DNA from: Cardinalis cardinalis
Lineage: Eukaryota > Chordata > Aves > Passeriformes > Cardinalidae
DNA length: 64,000 bases
Assembly: GCA_014549065.1 (NCBI GenBank)
Contig: JACDOX010000166.1
Coordinates: 1,105,424-1,169,423, forward strand
Direction: 5' to 3'
Positions 26,401-38,400 of the stretch are shown here, piece after piece (the stretch's first letter is position 1; every line of letters starts with the position of its first letter). A program made the position numbers and the translations under genes. The notes beneath the pieces were generated by a model. That model was not told the origin of the DNA. It made no database searches and saw only the letters and a list, made by a program, of their open reading frames with translations.

Positions 26401-29400
26401 CTCCCCGGGTCCCCGTGGGCTTCCGCTATCAGGTCACATCCCAAAATAACACTGGGCAGTATTTCAAGTGAAGAAACTCAGGCTTTGGGGCTGCAGCCAG
26501 CCTGGAGTGTGAGATTCTGTGTGAAATAGTTGGAATCCCTCCAGCGTTTTTGATCTGCATGGCAGATGAGCAATAAAATGCATAAAAAACACATTGGAAA
26601 CACGTGAGGAAATTCTCCAGACCCTGACGTTTCCTTGAGTTGGCAGAGCTGCTGCTGCCGAGCCTCACCTCCTGTCTGGGCTCCCTGGCTGTGCTGTGGG
26701 AGAGGGGAGAGCCCTTCTCCTGCTGCTGTGCCTTCCCAGGGCTGCTCCTGGTGCTCCGTGGGAGGCAAATGAAACCTCGCGGGCCCTCTGCTCTTGGGCA
26801 GCATCCAGAACCCCCTGACGGCAGCAGGGCTCCATTATTTCCATCAGGTTTCATTGTTTTTAAAGGTTCTCTGCTGCAGCTGCCCTGAAAACAGGCTGTA
26901 GGGAGATGCAGGGATTTCCTTTTCCCCTGCTTCGAGGGTGGCAGAGCTGGAGGTGTCTTTCAGGTTTGATTAACCCCTGGTGCCCTGGTGCTTGACATCC
27001 TGAGNGAGAATTTGATGGGAGGAAACCAGCTCCCCCCTGATGAGCTGCTGGGGCTCAGACATTCCAGTCCATGTTTTCTCCTTCCCCTTGCAGGAGTTTC
27101 CCTTCTGAGCAGCTCAGTCCTGCTGAATAACACACTCAGAAAATGCTGCTGTGCTGGCAGAACCCTTCTTTGCTGGGAAATGACTTTATTGTTGGAATTC
27201 ATAAAACTTACCTGTCTTTGGAGGTGAAAGTCACTTCAGGAGTTACTCGATTTTCACAGTCCTGTTTCAACTCATGTCCCAACAGCTGGGAAAGGGAGAT
27301 GTGNAATTCACTTCCAACTCATTTAAACGGATAATCTGGGAGCCTGATGCACAGCTGAAGCTCTGGGGGTCCCTCCTGGTGTGTCAGCAATGGGGCACAG
27401 CCACCCAGGACCCACCTGCTTCATTAAAACGGGATGTTTTTAAATGCCTTGAGTACTAAAGCATTGATGCACAGGCAAGGTGGAAGGCATGAGCTCTGCA
27501 GATTGTTATCTGCTTCTTAGGAGTTAATTTTCAAACCGTTTTTAATGTTCCTTCATTTTATGTCCTGCAGATATTTGGTGATTCAAACTAAAACTACCTT
27601 CATGTATTGAAGGGACAAGCAAGTGTTTCCATCCAGCTGTAGGCTGGACTGAACTGGTTTCTGGACATTCTGATCCCGTCACGGGCTCTGGGGGGAATCT
27701 TTGTGTGTCTTGTATCAGTGGCTGCAGTTGGGTGCAGTAAATCTCAGTGAGAGGAGTGTTTTGCTCTTGATTGTTTGTGTTGGTTGATGCTTTTTAATGC
27801 AAAATGTTGGAAATAATGTCTCTTTACTCCCACTTCAGATGGTTTCTGCAGTAGGAATGTGGGATTTGTCAAAGTTGTCCAGGGAAAAACACCCAAATAG
27901 CTGCATAAAGGAGCAATGCTTTTGATGTTACAATAGGAAAGTAGTGAAAATTGCAAGAGATCTCAGACACTATTTTTAGGCTTTTTCTGCAGTTTTTTAG
28001 CTTTCCTTGAGATAAAACAAAGCTTTTTTTTTTTTCCCTCAGGAAGATAATACTTGAACAGTAAGCAAATACACCTCAGAGACTGTGGTGCAGGAAATGA
28101 GCTCTCCAACAGGAGCAGTAATGGAAGGGGAGGGAGGACACGCTCTGCACTAAATCATCCCACCAAGTGTCTGGGCTCTGCAGCTCCAAAGTAACACTGG
28201 CCAGCATTTGTTAGAAGCATTTTGTTCAAATTCCATTAAAACAGAGGAAATTGCTGTGCTGGAGCAGCGGGAGGTGGTGCTGAGGCCCAGCTCTGCCCTC
28301 TGGATGTCACAGTCCCACGGGGGTGGTGAGGTGCTTGGGTGTCACCGTGTTGGCTTTTATTCCTCCGTAATTCCACTTCTCCACTTTTATTCCTCCGTAA
28401 TTCCACTTCTCGCCGAGTTCCACGTCCCGGCTGTGCTGTCAGAGCCTTTGCAAGCCCCCTGGCAGGCAGGGTTGGGTGTGGGGGCTCCTGCTCCCCAGGG
28501 CTGAGGAGTTGCAGTGTCTGTTGCAGGTCCACGTGCACTGCCAGGGCTGGGAAAGCATTCCCTGCCCTGCTGCTGAACCAGGAGCTGTGCTGTCAGTGTG
28601 AGTGGAACCAGGCTGTCCAGGTGATTTATCAGCTGCCTCGGCCTTTCTCNGTGGGGTTTAAATGAGGTTGGCTCTGCTTGTGCTGTTCAGCTGAGTTCTG
28701 TGCAGGGAAAATGACCTGGGATTCCCTNAGGGCTCACCCAGAACCCTTCTGATCCAGAGCTGATTGCTCTGGAAGACTTAGGAAGGGTAAGTGAAGTCCT
28801 GGTAAGCTTTGGCCTCCACTTNTTCACCTGCCGTGATCCTTTGAACCTCTGGCAGAGATTTTATCTAATCCCTGGAATAGTTACAACTTCCCAGCTTTCT
28901 GTTCAAATAGGCTGCCACTTCCTCTGGCTGGGGCTGCTCCTGGCTCCTTGAGTGCAGGCCAAGCCTGAGCAGCTGATGCACCTTGTTAGCAGCCAGCCAG
29001 CACAATTGGGCATGCTGGATCCGATCTGCACATCAGCTCCTTGGAATTAGCNCCGTTCCACACTTGCCAGCTGGTTCTTGATGCTGTGACAATTGGAGGT
29101 TTCAGCTCTCTTAGGCTTTTTGTGCTTTTCTTCTGCAAGGTGAATACATGCAGGAGGAAGGGTGTTTTCTAGCCTTGCCTTCGAGAAAAGCTAAACTTTA
29201 CAGGTTGATGCAGTAACTGCTAATTTTTGCTGTCTTTGAAGAAAGGGAAGTGGGAACCCTGAAGAGTATTTTATGGTTTTCTTTTAAATCTCTGTTTAGT
29301 TTGTTTTTATCCATCTCAAGTGAGTAGTTTCCCAGCTCATAGGAGGTTTATGAATTAATTATGGTGAGGCAGGAGTTTTCTGTCTTTCAGAGGCTGAGCC

Positions 29401-32400
29401 ACATTTCCCTTCCAAGCCATGATCACATGGACTGTCTCCTGTGTTTGCAGTTTTACGTGTGCTGTTGATGCATTCTTTAACTTCCCACCTCTAAACTGAA
29501 TTAAAAGGAGAATTAGCCAATTGTTTGGGCCAGCAGCAAACCAGCTCAGGAGCTCCTAGGTTCATACTGGCAGCAGGATAAGACACGTCTGGCAGCTGCC
29601 TCAGTCTGCAGCAGCCTTTGGTACCAGCAGTAAACAGAGTTCACTGACTCCTGTGTGCAGCATGCCCAGGGACAAGTGCTCCTCCTGAGCAGTGTGTGAG
29701 AGAGCAGCCCCGTGGCCCTGTGGTTTCTGATGTGTTTCTGTGCCCTGCAGGACCTGTCTGGTTCCATAGATGACCTGCCCATGGGGACCGAAGGAGCCCT
29801 GAGCCCTGGAGTAAGCACATCAGGGATTTCCAGCAGCCAAGGAGAGCAGAGTAACCCAGCTCAGTCTCCTTTCTCGCCACATACCTCTCCTCACCTGCCA
29901 GGCATCAGAGGACCCTCCCCCTCCCCAGTTGGATCTCCAGCCAGCGTTGCTCAGTCCCGCTCCGGTCCCCTGTCCCCTGCTGCAGTCCCAGGTAACCTCT
30001 CAGCCCGGCTCTGCTGGGGCTCAACTGTGCTGCCCAGTGGGGAGGAGCTGCCCAGAGCTGCCCTGGGTGCTTACTGAGCTCCTCTGAGCCCCTCTGCGTG
30101 TGTGAGAGGTTTCTGGGGGTGGGTGAGGTGCTGGCGAGCCAGCAGTGCCCGTGCTCCGGCCTGAGTGACCACTTGCTGCTGTTCTCCCCTTGTCCTGGGC
30201 TTCTCTGGGGTTCTGGGATGTGACTCTGCTGCCTGCTGGGTGTGTGGAGGTCTGTGCTGATGGTGTGTGTCCTTTGTGTGGCCCAGGCAATCAGATGCCT
30301 CCCCGCCCTCCCAGTGGCCAGTCGGACACGATCCTGCACCCCTCCATGAACCAGTCGAGCATCGCGCAGGACCGAGGTGGGTCACACCCTGCTGGCTCCA
30401 GTTCCCTGCCCTGGGGACCTGGCTTCTGTGGGGCTGAGCACTGGAAAGCTGCCCCAGGACTACAGGCTGAAGTGTTGAGGTGCCTTGCAGCAAATTCAGC
30501 TGTTGGTGGCTGTTTGGCCTCTGAATGTTCCATCCAAACCGGTGCTTTGGCTTNTAAGATGTTTTCTCTGGCTTCTTAATATGCTTTAAGCTTCAAAACA
30601 AGGGGTGCTCACAACAATATTGTTTGCCTTTCCCCTTTGAGAGAGTAAAATTTTGGGGGGAAAATGCATGTAAAATTTCAGCTCTCCTGGCTGAAGGCAT
30701 AGAGTTGTCACCCTGAGGAAACAAACAAGTGAACAAAAACCAAGAACAAGAAGCCCCAAAGATTTGCAGAGCTGTGCTGGCTTCTGCTGTGACACGAAGG
30801 GGTTTTTTTTCTGACTAAAACAGGAAATTGGATCTGTTATCTGCTCAGATAACACCAGCTCCTTAATGCAGCCACTAAAATGTGTCCAGGCTGTTGCTGG
30901 AAGGATTTTGTCGGTGTGCTGGGAGCTGTTCCCTGGCACACACGTGTGCGCTGGCAGCTCGGGATGCTTTGCACTAATGATTTTTTCCCTCCTGGTGTGC
31001 AGGGTACATGCAGAGGAACCCCCAGATGCCCCAGTACAGCTCCCCCCAGCCCGGCTCAGCCTTATCCCCCCGGCAGTCCTCGGGAGCACAGATGCACGCC
31101 GGCATGGGGCCCTACCAGCAGAACTCCATGGGGAGCTACGGACCCCAGGGCNGCCAGTACGGACCTCAAGGTGGGAACGGGGCCAGCAAAGGCCTCTCTC
31201 TGTCCTCATGTCTTGTTGGGGCCCCAGGTTGCCCAGAAAAGCTGTGGCTACCCCATCCCTGGAAGTGTTCAAGGCCAGGTTGGAGCAATCTGGGATAGTG
31301 GAAGGTGGCCCTGCCCATGGGATGATCTCCAAGGTCCCTTCCAAAGGACTCCATGATTCCATGATAAATGTTTTGATTTGTCCCCTCTTAGTCTGTGGGT
31401 GGTACCAACCAGAGCTTTGCTCCTGTTGAGGTTGATGGGATATGTTGCTTTCAGGGATAGCTGTATTTCTAAAAGTAGGATTCTTCCTCCTTATTTAGGA
31501 ATAAGCAGATTGTGCATCCCATGTAATTGTGACAAAGGGATGGCTCTTTTTGGAGAGGAAGATGATGAAGTGGTGCCAGTTTTGGGAAGGGTTAATGTGG
31601 GATTTTCCATCCCNTCCTGGGCCATTTAGCTCTCTGTGCTGGGTTGAGGTTTGGGAGAGTTTCAGGCAGCTTCTGAATCGATGTTGTTACTTGGCTGTGT
31701 CAAAACACATTTTACGTGGCTTATATCCAAGTACTTTGACTTTGTGTTGAGGTGTGAACACTCCCCCTCATCTCTGTTAGTGATCTTTAAATATTTGCCG
31801 ATAGAGGATTTCCGTGGTGATTCATGAGCGGAGCGGGGTGAGTGACGCCGTGTTCCCCTGTGCTCTCTCCCCAGGAGGGTACCCCAGGCAGCCAAACTAC
31901 AACGCCATGTCCAACGCCAACTACCCCAGCCCGGGCATGGGGGGCACCATGAGCCCCATGGGGGCGGGCAGCCAGATGCACGGCCAGAGCGGGGTGCCCC
32001 CGTACAGCGGGCTGCCCCCGGGCAGGATGGGCCACGGGGCCATGGGCAGCCGGCCCTACGGGCCCAACATGGCCAACATGCCCCCCCAGGTGGGCAGCGG
32101 GATGTGCCCCCCGCCCGCCGGCATGAACCGCAAGGCGCAGGAGGCGGCGGCCGCCGCCATGCACGCCGCTGCCAACTCCATCCAGAACAGGTAGGGGGGC
32201 GCGGCTGGCGCAGGGCTGGCACGCCTCGCTGCAGGGGGCTGGGGCTGCCTCTGGGGGAGCGCTCGCAGAGCCTTCTGGAGGTTTCTGCCCTCCCTGGAGG
32301 TTTGTCCTCCGTGGGCGTTTGTTCCCCAAGTGAAGTGTTAAAAAGGAAGAGAGTAAAGCCTGGAGGAGCTGTGTGTGTGCTGGAATGCCCAGAGCAGCTG

Positions 32401-35400
32401 TGGTTCCCCCATCCCCGGCAGTGCTCAAGGCCAGGTTGGACACAGCCTGGAGCAGCCTGGCATAGTGGAAGGTGTCCCTGCCCCATGGTGGAGGTTAAAT
32501 CTTTAGAGTCTGTCCAACCCAAACCATTCCAGCACTCTATACGTCATTTATGACATACTTAGGGAGTTTTTAATGTTCACAGGTGGAATTATTTAACTCT
32601 GAGATCCCTTCAGTTGTTTTTGCATTTTGCTTTCTGGTATTCTCTGTTCCCTGGGTGATTTTGAGATGCTGCCCCTGTGCTGCAGCCCCTAAACCCAGCA
32701 GCCACNCAGCTGTGTGTGTGATCCAAGGCTTTGCTTGTCCACTGTGAGGAACTTCTTCCTTTTAGGGCCTTGATGAGCAGCTGTGGGAAAGGAGCTGGAA
32801 TTCAGCTCTGAACTTTGCACAGTTTTCTGTGGTTGATTTCTCCTTTATTGCCCATTTCAGAGTAGGTGTGTGTGGCCTACCAGAATGCCAGGGGAGCTNT
32901 GAAAGTGCTCTTAAATTGGGGTCTCCCAGAACTGGTAGATGTATTTGTTGTCTGACTGGACACTGCTCTTCATCCTCACCTGAGGGCTGCTCCTGCAACC
33001 CCCTGCTTGTACCTGTGGCTGCCAAGGCTCAAGTTCCCAAACCCCAATAAAGGCACCCAAGCCTGTCCCTTTGAGGAAGGAGTTTGAGCCACAGTTGTGT
33101 GGGAGGTTTGTGATACATGAAAAACAGTGCTTCCAGCCCAGGACATTCCACCGTTCTAAATCCTGTATTCTCACTACACTGCCCAGGGCTGCAGAGTCTG
33201 CAGGTTAAAGGCAATTTCACAACTGAAATGAGGCTCAGTTTGTGGATGTAGGAGAACAAGATGAAGGGTGAAAATGTTCAGAGCTCAAGTCCCACTTTCC
33301 AAAGGGTTTGCATCCCCTTTTCTCTTGAGAATGTGACTTGGGCTCTGGGTTCTGAGCTTTACAAGAGCGCCTGATCTTTGTTCTTCTCTTGGAAAAATGG
33401 TTTGGGGCAAGTCACTTCTCCATGTCCTTTTAAAGTTTCTTTTAGCAAAGCTGCTTCCTCAGAAGGCAATATCCCAGCAGTGCCTAATGTGTGGAGTAAT
33501 TGTGTGTTTCTTCCTCCTCCAGGCCTCCTGGTTATCCCAACATGAACCAGGGGGGAATGATGGGCACGGGGCCTCCTTATGGGCAGGGAATTAACAGCAT
33601 GGCTGGCATGATGAACCCCCAGGGGCCCCCCTACCCCATGGGGGGCAACATGGCCAACAACTCTGCAGGTAAGCCAGAGCTTTAGGACTTCACTGATGTC
33701 ATTGCCTGGAAGGAGAATCAGTGTTAAAGATTCCTTTAACTTCCCAGGGATGGCAGCAAGCCCTGAAATGATGGGACTCGGGGATGTCAAATTAACACCT
33801 GCAACTAAAATGAACAACAAGGCAGATGGGACGCCCAAAGCAGAATCCAAGTCAAAGGTAAAACGTTCTGGGTTTTGTTTTTATTGACTCCCATCCTCCT
33901 CAGCATCCAGGGAAATAAAGCCATGTGTTGTGTTGGATTGAACAGTGTGAGAAATGGAGGGGAGCGCTTCCCAGTCCTGTGGGAGACATGGATTTCACCT
34001 GGAAAACAAATTCAGTATTAGGAATTATTACCTGCCGCAGTGAAACTGCCAAAAGCAGCGTAAACAAACCTGAGTTTGTTGGTGGAGTGGGCCTGGAGCG
34101 AGTCAGCTCTCAGCTGGGACGNGGTAACTAAAGTGTTGCAGTTGTTTCACAAACAGACCTCTCACTAATCCTGTATCAAAGCCAGAAGAGGGAGGCAAAC
34201 AAGTTCTTCAGGGAGTGTTTTTCTTTGCATTGCTGCTACCAGTTTCAAAAGAACCACCCAAAAAGCAGTTTCTGAGCCCCTGGTCTCCTCCTTTGCTACC
34301 TGAAGGAAAANAAATGCTCAGCAGGTTTGATCCCCGTGCCAGCAGCAAGAAGATCCAGGAGATCTCTCACTTCTGCTCCTGTGTTCTGGCATCTGCCTCT
34401 CTTATTTATGGCAAAAGAGGACCTGAATGCTCTTGGCCACAAATCAGGGCTGCTCTGTCCTGGTCTGTGCTGTGAAGGAATCTCATGTGCCATGAACATG
34501 CTCAGTTCTGGGTCNAGGGTTCACCTGAACATCATCAGGTTTGAGGAACACTTCTAGTTCAGGAGCTCATTTTTAAGTAGGGATTTGGAGTGCCAAAGCC
34601 ATCTCTGCCTCCACTCCAGGTGTGAAAGACACAGGAGCAGGCACAGCAGGAGGAGACAGGGCCAGATGGCCCCTGGGACATGGGGGAGCTGCTGTTGTGT
34701 CGCTCAGTCCTGATCTCTCTTTCCTTCTCCTAGAAGTCCAGTTCCTCTACCACGACCAACGAGAAGATCACCAAGCTGTACGAGCTGGGAGGGGAGCCCG
34801 AGAGGAAGCTGTGGGTGGATCGATACCTGGCCTTCACTGAGGAGAAGGCCATGGGCATGACCAACCTGCCAGCCGTGGGCAGGAAGCCCCTGGACCTGTA
34901 CAGGCTCTACATCTCTGTCAAGGAGATCGGGGGATTGACTCAGGTCAGTGACCCCAGCACAAAGATCAGCTTTGGGGCAGATGTGAGCCATGAATTTCCA
35001 TTTAGCCTTAACAGTTTATCTGTTTTATTTCTGTAAATAAAACCCAGCACCCTTTAAGGGAGCCAGATGTCTGCTCTCCCTTTGTCTGGGTGAGAACAGT
35101 CTGTGGCCAGATCCAGTCCAAGCCCTTTTTCCCTGCTTGCCCGGTGCAAAGATTGGTGACACTGTCTTTGTCTTTGCATCTGGCTGTCAGCTGACCTCGT
35201 GCCTAATTTGATTTGCAATCTGTCCCTGGAAATCTGAAAAGTTTTCTGTAGGTGAAGAAGGGAGTTCAGTGGTTTTGGGGTTGCTCTGCTTGGCCCTCAG
35301 TGCATCCTTTGTGTGAGCTGGGAAGGGTTGATGTGTCCTCCGGGAGGAGGTACAGCTGGGATTTGGAGTTCAGAGCCTCCTGTTTGGTCGTGCAGGTCAA

Positions 35401-38400
35401 CAAGAACAAGAAGTGGCGTGAGCTGGCCACCAACCTGAACGTGGGCACGTCGAGCAGTGCAGCCAGCTCTCTGAAGAAGCAGTACATCCAGTGTCTGTAC
35501 GCCTTCGAGTGCAAGATCGAGCGCGGCGAGGACCCCCCGCCCGACATCTTCGCAGCTGCTGACTCCAAGAAGTCCCAGACCAAGATCCAGCCCCCATCTC
35601 CAGGTGAGGCCAGGCCCTGGTTTGAGCAGTGGCTGTGAGCAGGAGGGTCTCTGGCACTGTGCTGGGGGCCAGGCTGGTCCAAACTGCCAAACCCCCCCAC
35701 ACTGTTCTCTGGCTGTGCGGGAGAAAAATGCTTGGGTAAAGTGGGAGTGGATGAGACTGGGAGTGAGTTGAGCCTCTGGGGATAGTTCAGTTTTGTGTGT
35801 CCAAGCTCCGGATTAAGCTTGAGAAAAAGGAAAACCTAAAAATACACACACACACACACACACACACCCACCCCTCTGTGCTTGCTGCTGCATCTCTCTG
35901 GTGGAGAGGGAGCTCTGGAGTTTCCCTGCAGGGTGGCTCCAGCAGCAGCCCTTGTTACTGCTCCTGTTTGGGAGCCCACTGCCAAAGCTGAGCTGCTTTG
36001 GACTGTGCCAGTGATACCTTCTGGGAGGAGAGGCTGCATGTGGGTGTGCACTCACCCTCCTCAGGAATTCCTGCTCTCAGCCCTCAGCAGGAGNCAGGGA
36101 GGACATTCTGAGGCTCTGTGCACAGAGCACTGGGGGCCTACAGNAAGCTGGGTGCTTTAGGAATCTTTAAAATGCACCTTTGCTGTTGTTTCAGNTTTTA
36201 GGGGGTGCTCCTGTTTCTGAATATTTAAGCATAATGCTCAATTCAGATTTGTTAAACAAAAAAAGCAAAGACATGCAGGCCAGCCATGCACGTTGTGCTC
36301 TTTAGTCTTTGGAAAGTCTGATCCTTTCTGTCTCATTTGCATTGAGTTCATTGCTTGAATTGCTGCTGAATTTGCCAACTCTTCTTTAAGCTTGAGTTTT
36401 CCAGTTTGTCTTATAACTAAAAAACTTCAGATGCTTTTTCTGGTCAGGAGCCTGCTCATGTAGGTGAAATAAGAACTTGGTCTGCTTTGAAGTTCCTATA
36501 ATGTTTGCAAAAAAATGCCTTTTTGGTTGTGCAACCTGGCACCATCTTCGTCTGGCTCCTGAGGAGCAGCATAATGAACCTCTTTTGCCTGCAGTGCAGT
36601 TGTGTCCCAGCCCTGCTGGACCCTTCAGGGACAGTGGGCTTGTCCCAGTGCTCTGCTGGGCACCACATTTCTCCTTCCAGCTACAGNGGGTTTTGTAAAG
36701 AACTAAATCCTGTCGTGTCACTGGTCAGGAAACCTGCCCCACTGGGGCTTCAGCCTTGGTGTGTTCTGCAAGATAAAGTAACTTCTGTGCCATTAGACTG
36801 AANCTCTGTCCAAAGTGGGTCTGAGTTCTGCCTGAACTAGACTGCAAATCCAATCCCACTTTATTTCCAAAACCTCTTTCTTGCCCCTCAAGGCAGTGGA
36901 ATAAAGATGTTGCGAGCATTTGGAGTTTATTTGGAGAGAGCTGAGACTTTTAGGAAGCCACTTTAGACTTGTTGTAGCTCTAGGTGTGTGTCAGAGTGGA
37001 TTAGGTGCTGCATCAGGTTTTGTTTTGTTTTAGCTCACGTGGTGTTTGGGAAGGGCCTGGCTCTGCCTTCTGGGCTGAGCTCCTGCTCCAGCAGGAGGAA
37101 TTTGCAGGGCTCTTACCCCAAACTCTGCACCTTTGGGTCCTGCTCTGGGAGGACCCTGCTGCATTTCCAGCTCTAACCCTTCTCAGGGTGCCTTGCTCCA
37201 GCTCCCACACTGGGAACGTGCAGGGGCAGCACTGCAGCCTGGCTGGTGGCTCTGATCCTTTATGCTGAATCACTCAGCTGTCCCTGCTCCTCTTTCACTT
37301 TCCTTTTCTTCTCTCAGGGCCTGGGGGTGNGGGGCAGGACAGAAATTGCTCTGTCAGCCCAGCTCCAGGCTGAGGAGCCCTAGGGCAGTGTGGATGCTGC
37401 TCTTCCAGGGCCCCACACAGTCCTGTCCCCCAGGGAATCGCCTGCATGAGAATAAATTCCCTGTTTGGGAANCTGTGGACAACAGGGAGACGTGTTGAAG
37501 CCATTTCAGTGTTTGGCTGAAGGGCTCTGCTGTCCCACAGACGTGGTTTGCTCTCCTTGCAGACCTCACAACCTGTTGGCATTGGCTTGCTCTTCATTTC
37601 AGCCTGTTCTGCCAAATTAACTCTTGCAGAACTTTGGGAATGGTGAGGGTTGCNCTGTGCTGCTCTCCATTAACCCTTCCAGAGGCTCAGAGGTGGAGCT
37701 CCTGGTGCCAGAGCTCGTCCATGCAGCGTCCATCACAGCCTCAGCAGCCAGGAGTGTCCCAGAGATGGTGGCCAGAGGGAACTGGGAACTCCCTCATGGG
37801 CACTGGGAGTTTCCTGGAAGCCCCGCAGGTTCCTCTGGCAGAGTCCCCGGGGAGGCACCTTGGGTTGGAATTCCCAGAGCGTGGAGCTGGCCCTGCTCCA
37901 GCTCCGGGTGAGTTTGTGAGTGGGAGGGACAGCAGGAGCTGGGGACAAACACCAAATGGCAGCAGGCAGGGACTGTCTGGGGAATGTCTGGGGAATGTCT
38001 CAGGGAATGTCTCAGGGCCTCTTCCAGAGCCAGTTCCTGGGGGAAGCAGCGGGGCTGGGCTGCCAGGGAGGGGCTGTGAGTGAAGCTCCCCAGGAGCTCC
38101 TGCTGCCCTTCCTCCTGCAGCCCTCCCGGCCGGAGGGAGTCGCAGAGCTCAGGACAGGGTGCCAGGAAGGTGGGGTGTAAACAAACATGGCCTGGACGTG
38201 ACCTCGGAGGATTTTAATGAATAGCTGAAATGACTCATCAGCCAGCAGGGCTGAAGCTGAGGGATATCGGGTGCTGGGGACGGAACTAATGGAAACATTA
38301 ATTAAGAGTTCAGCTCTTGCCAGCTGCGAGGAGCGGCTGAACCTGAGCTGGTGCTGTCACAGCGATCCCNGGCCAGGGGAGAGCTGCTGGGGCTGCAGCA

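Larger units (their letters stand above)
16684..29750 (+). other. ARID1A: ARID1A intron 4 (about 13 kb)
   Basis: No supported exon or RNA gene is visible. It contains a CR1 3' fragment (about 22570-22668), a ~66-bp duplication (21768-21868), a 66-bp GC-rich minisatellite split by an N gap (25961-26325) and a 32-bp direct duplication (28350-28412). The remaining sequence is TG/CA-rich intron text. Open frames on either strand lack splice context and family resemblance. Confidence 0.8.

Noticed and set aside
25566..26529. 200-300-codon frames in several frames around 26 kb
   Set aside because: They are produced by a 66-bp repeat (multiple of three) plus an N gap; there is no splice context or family resemblance.
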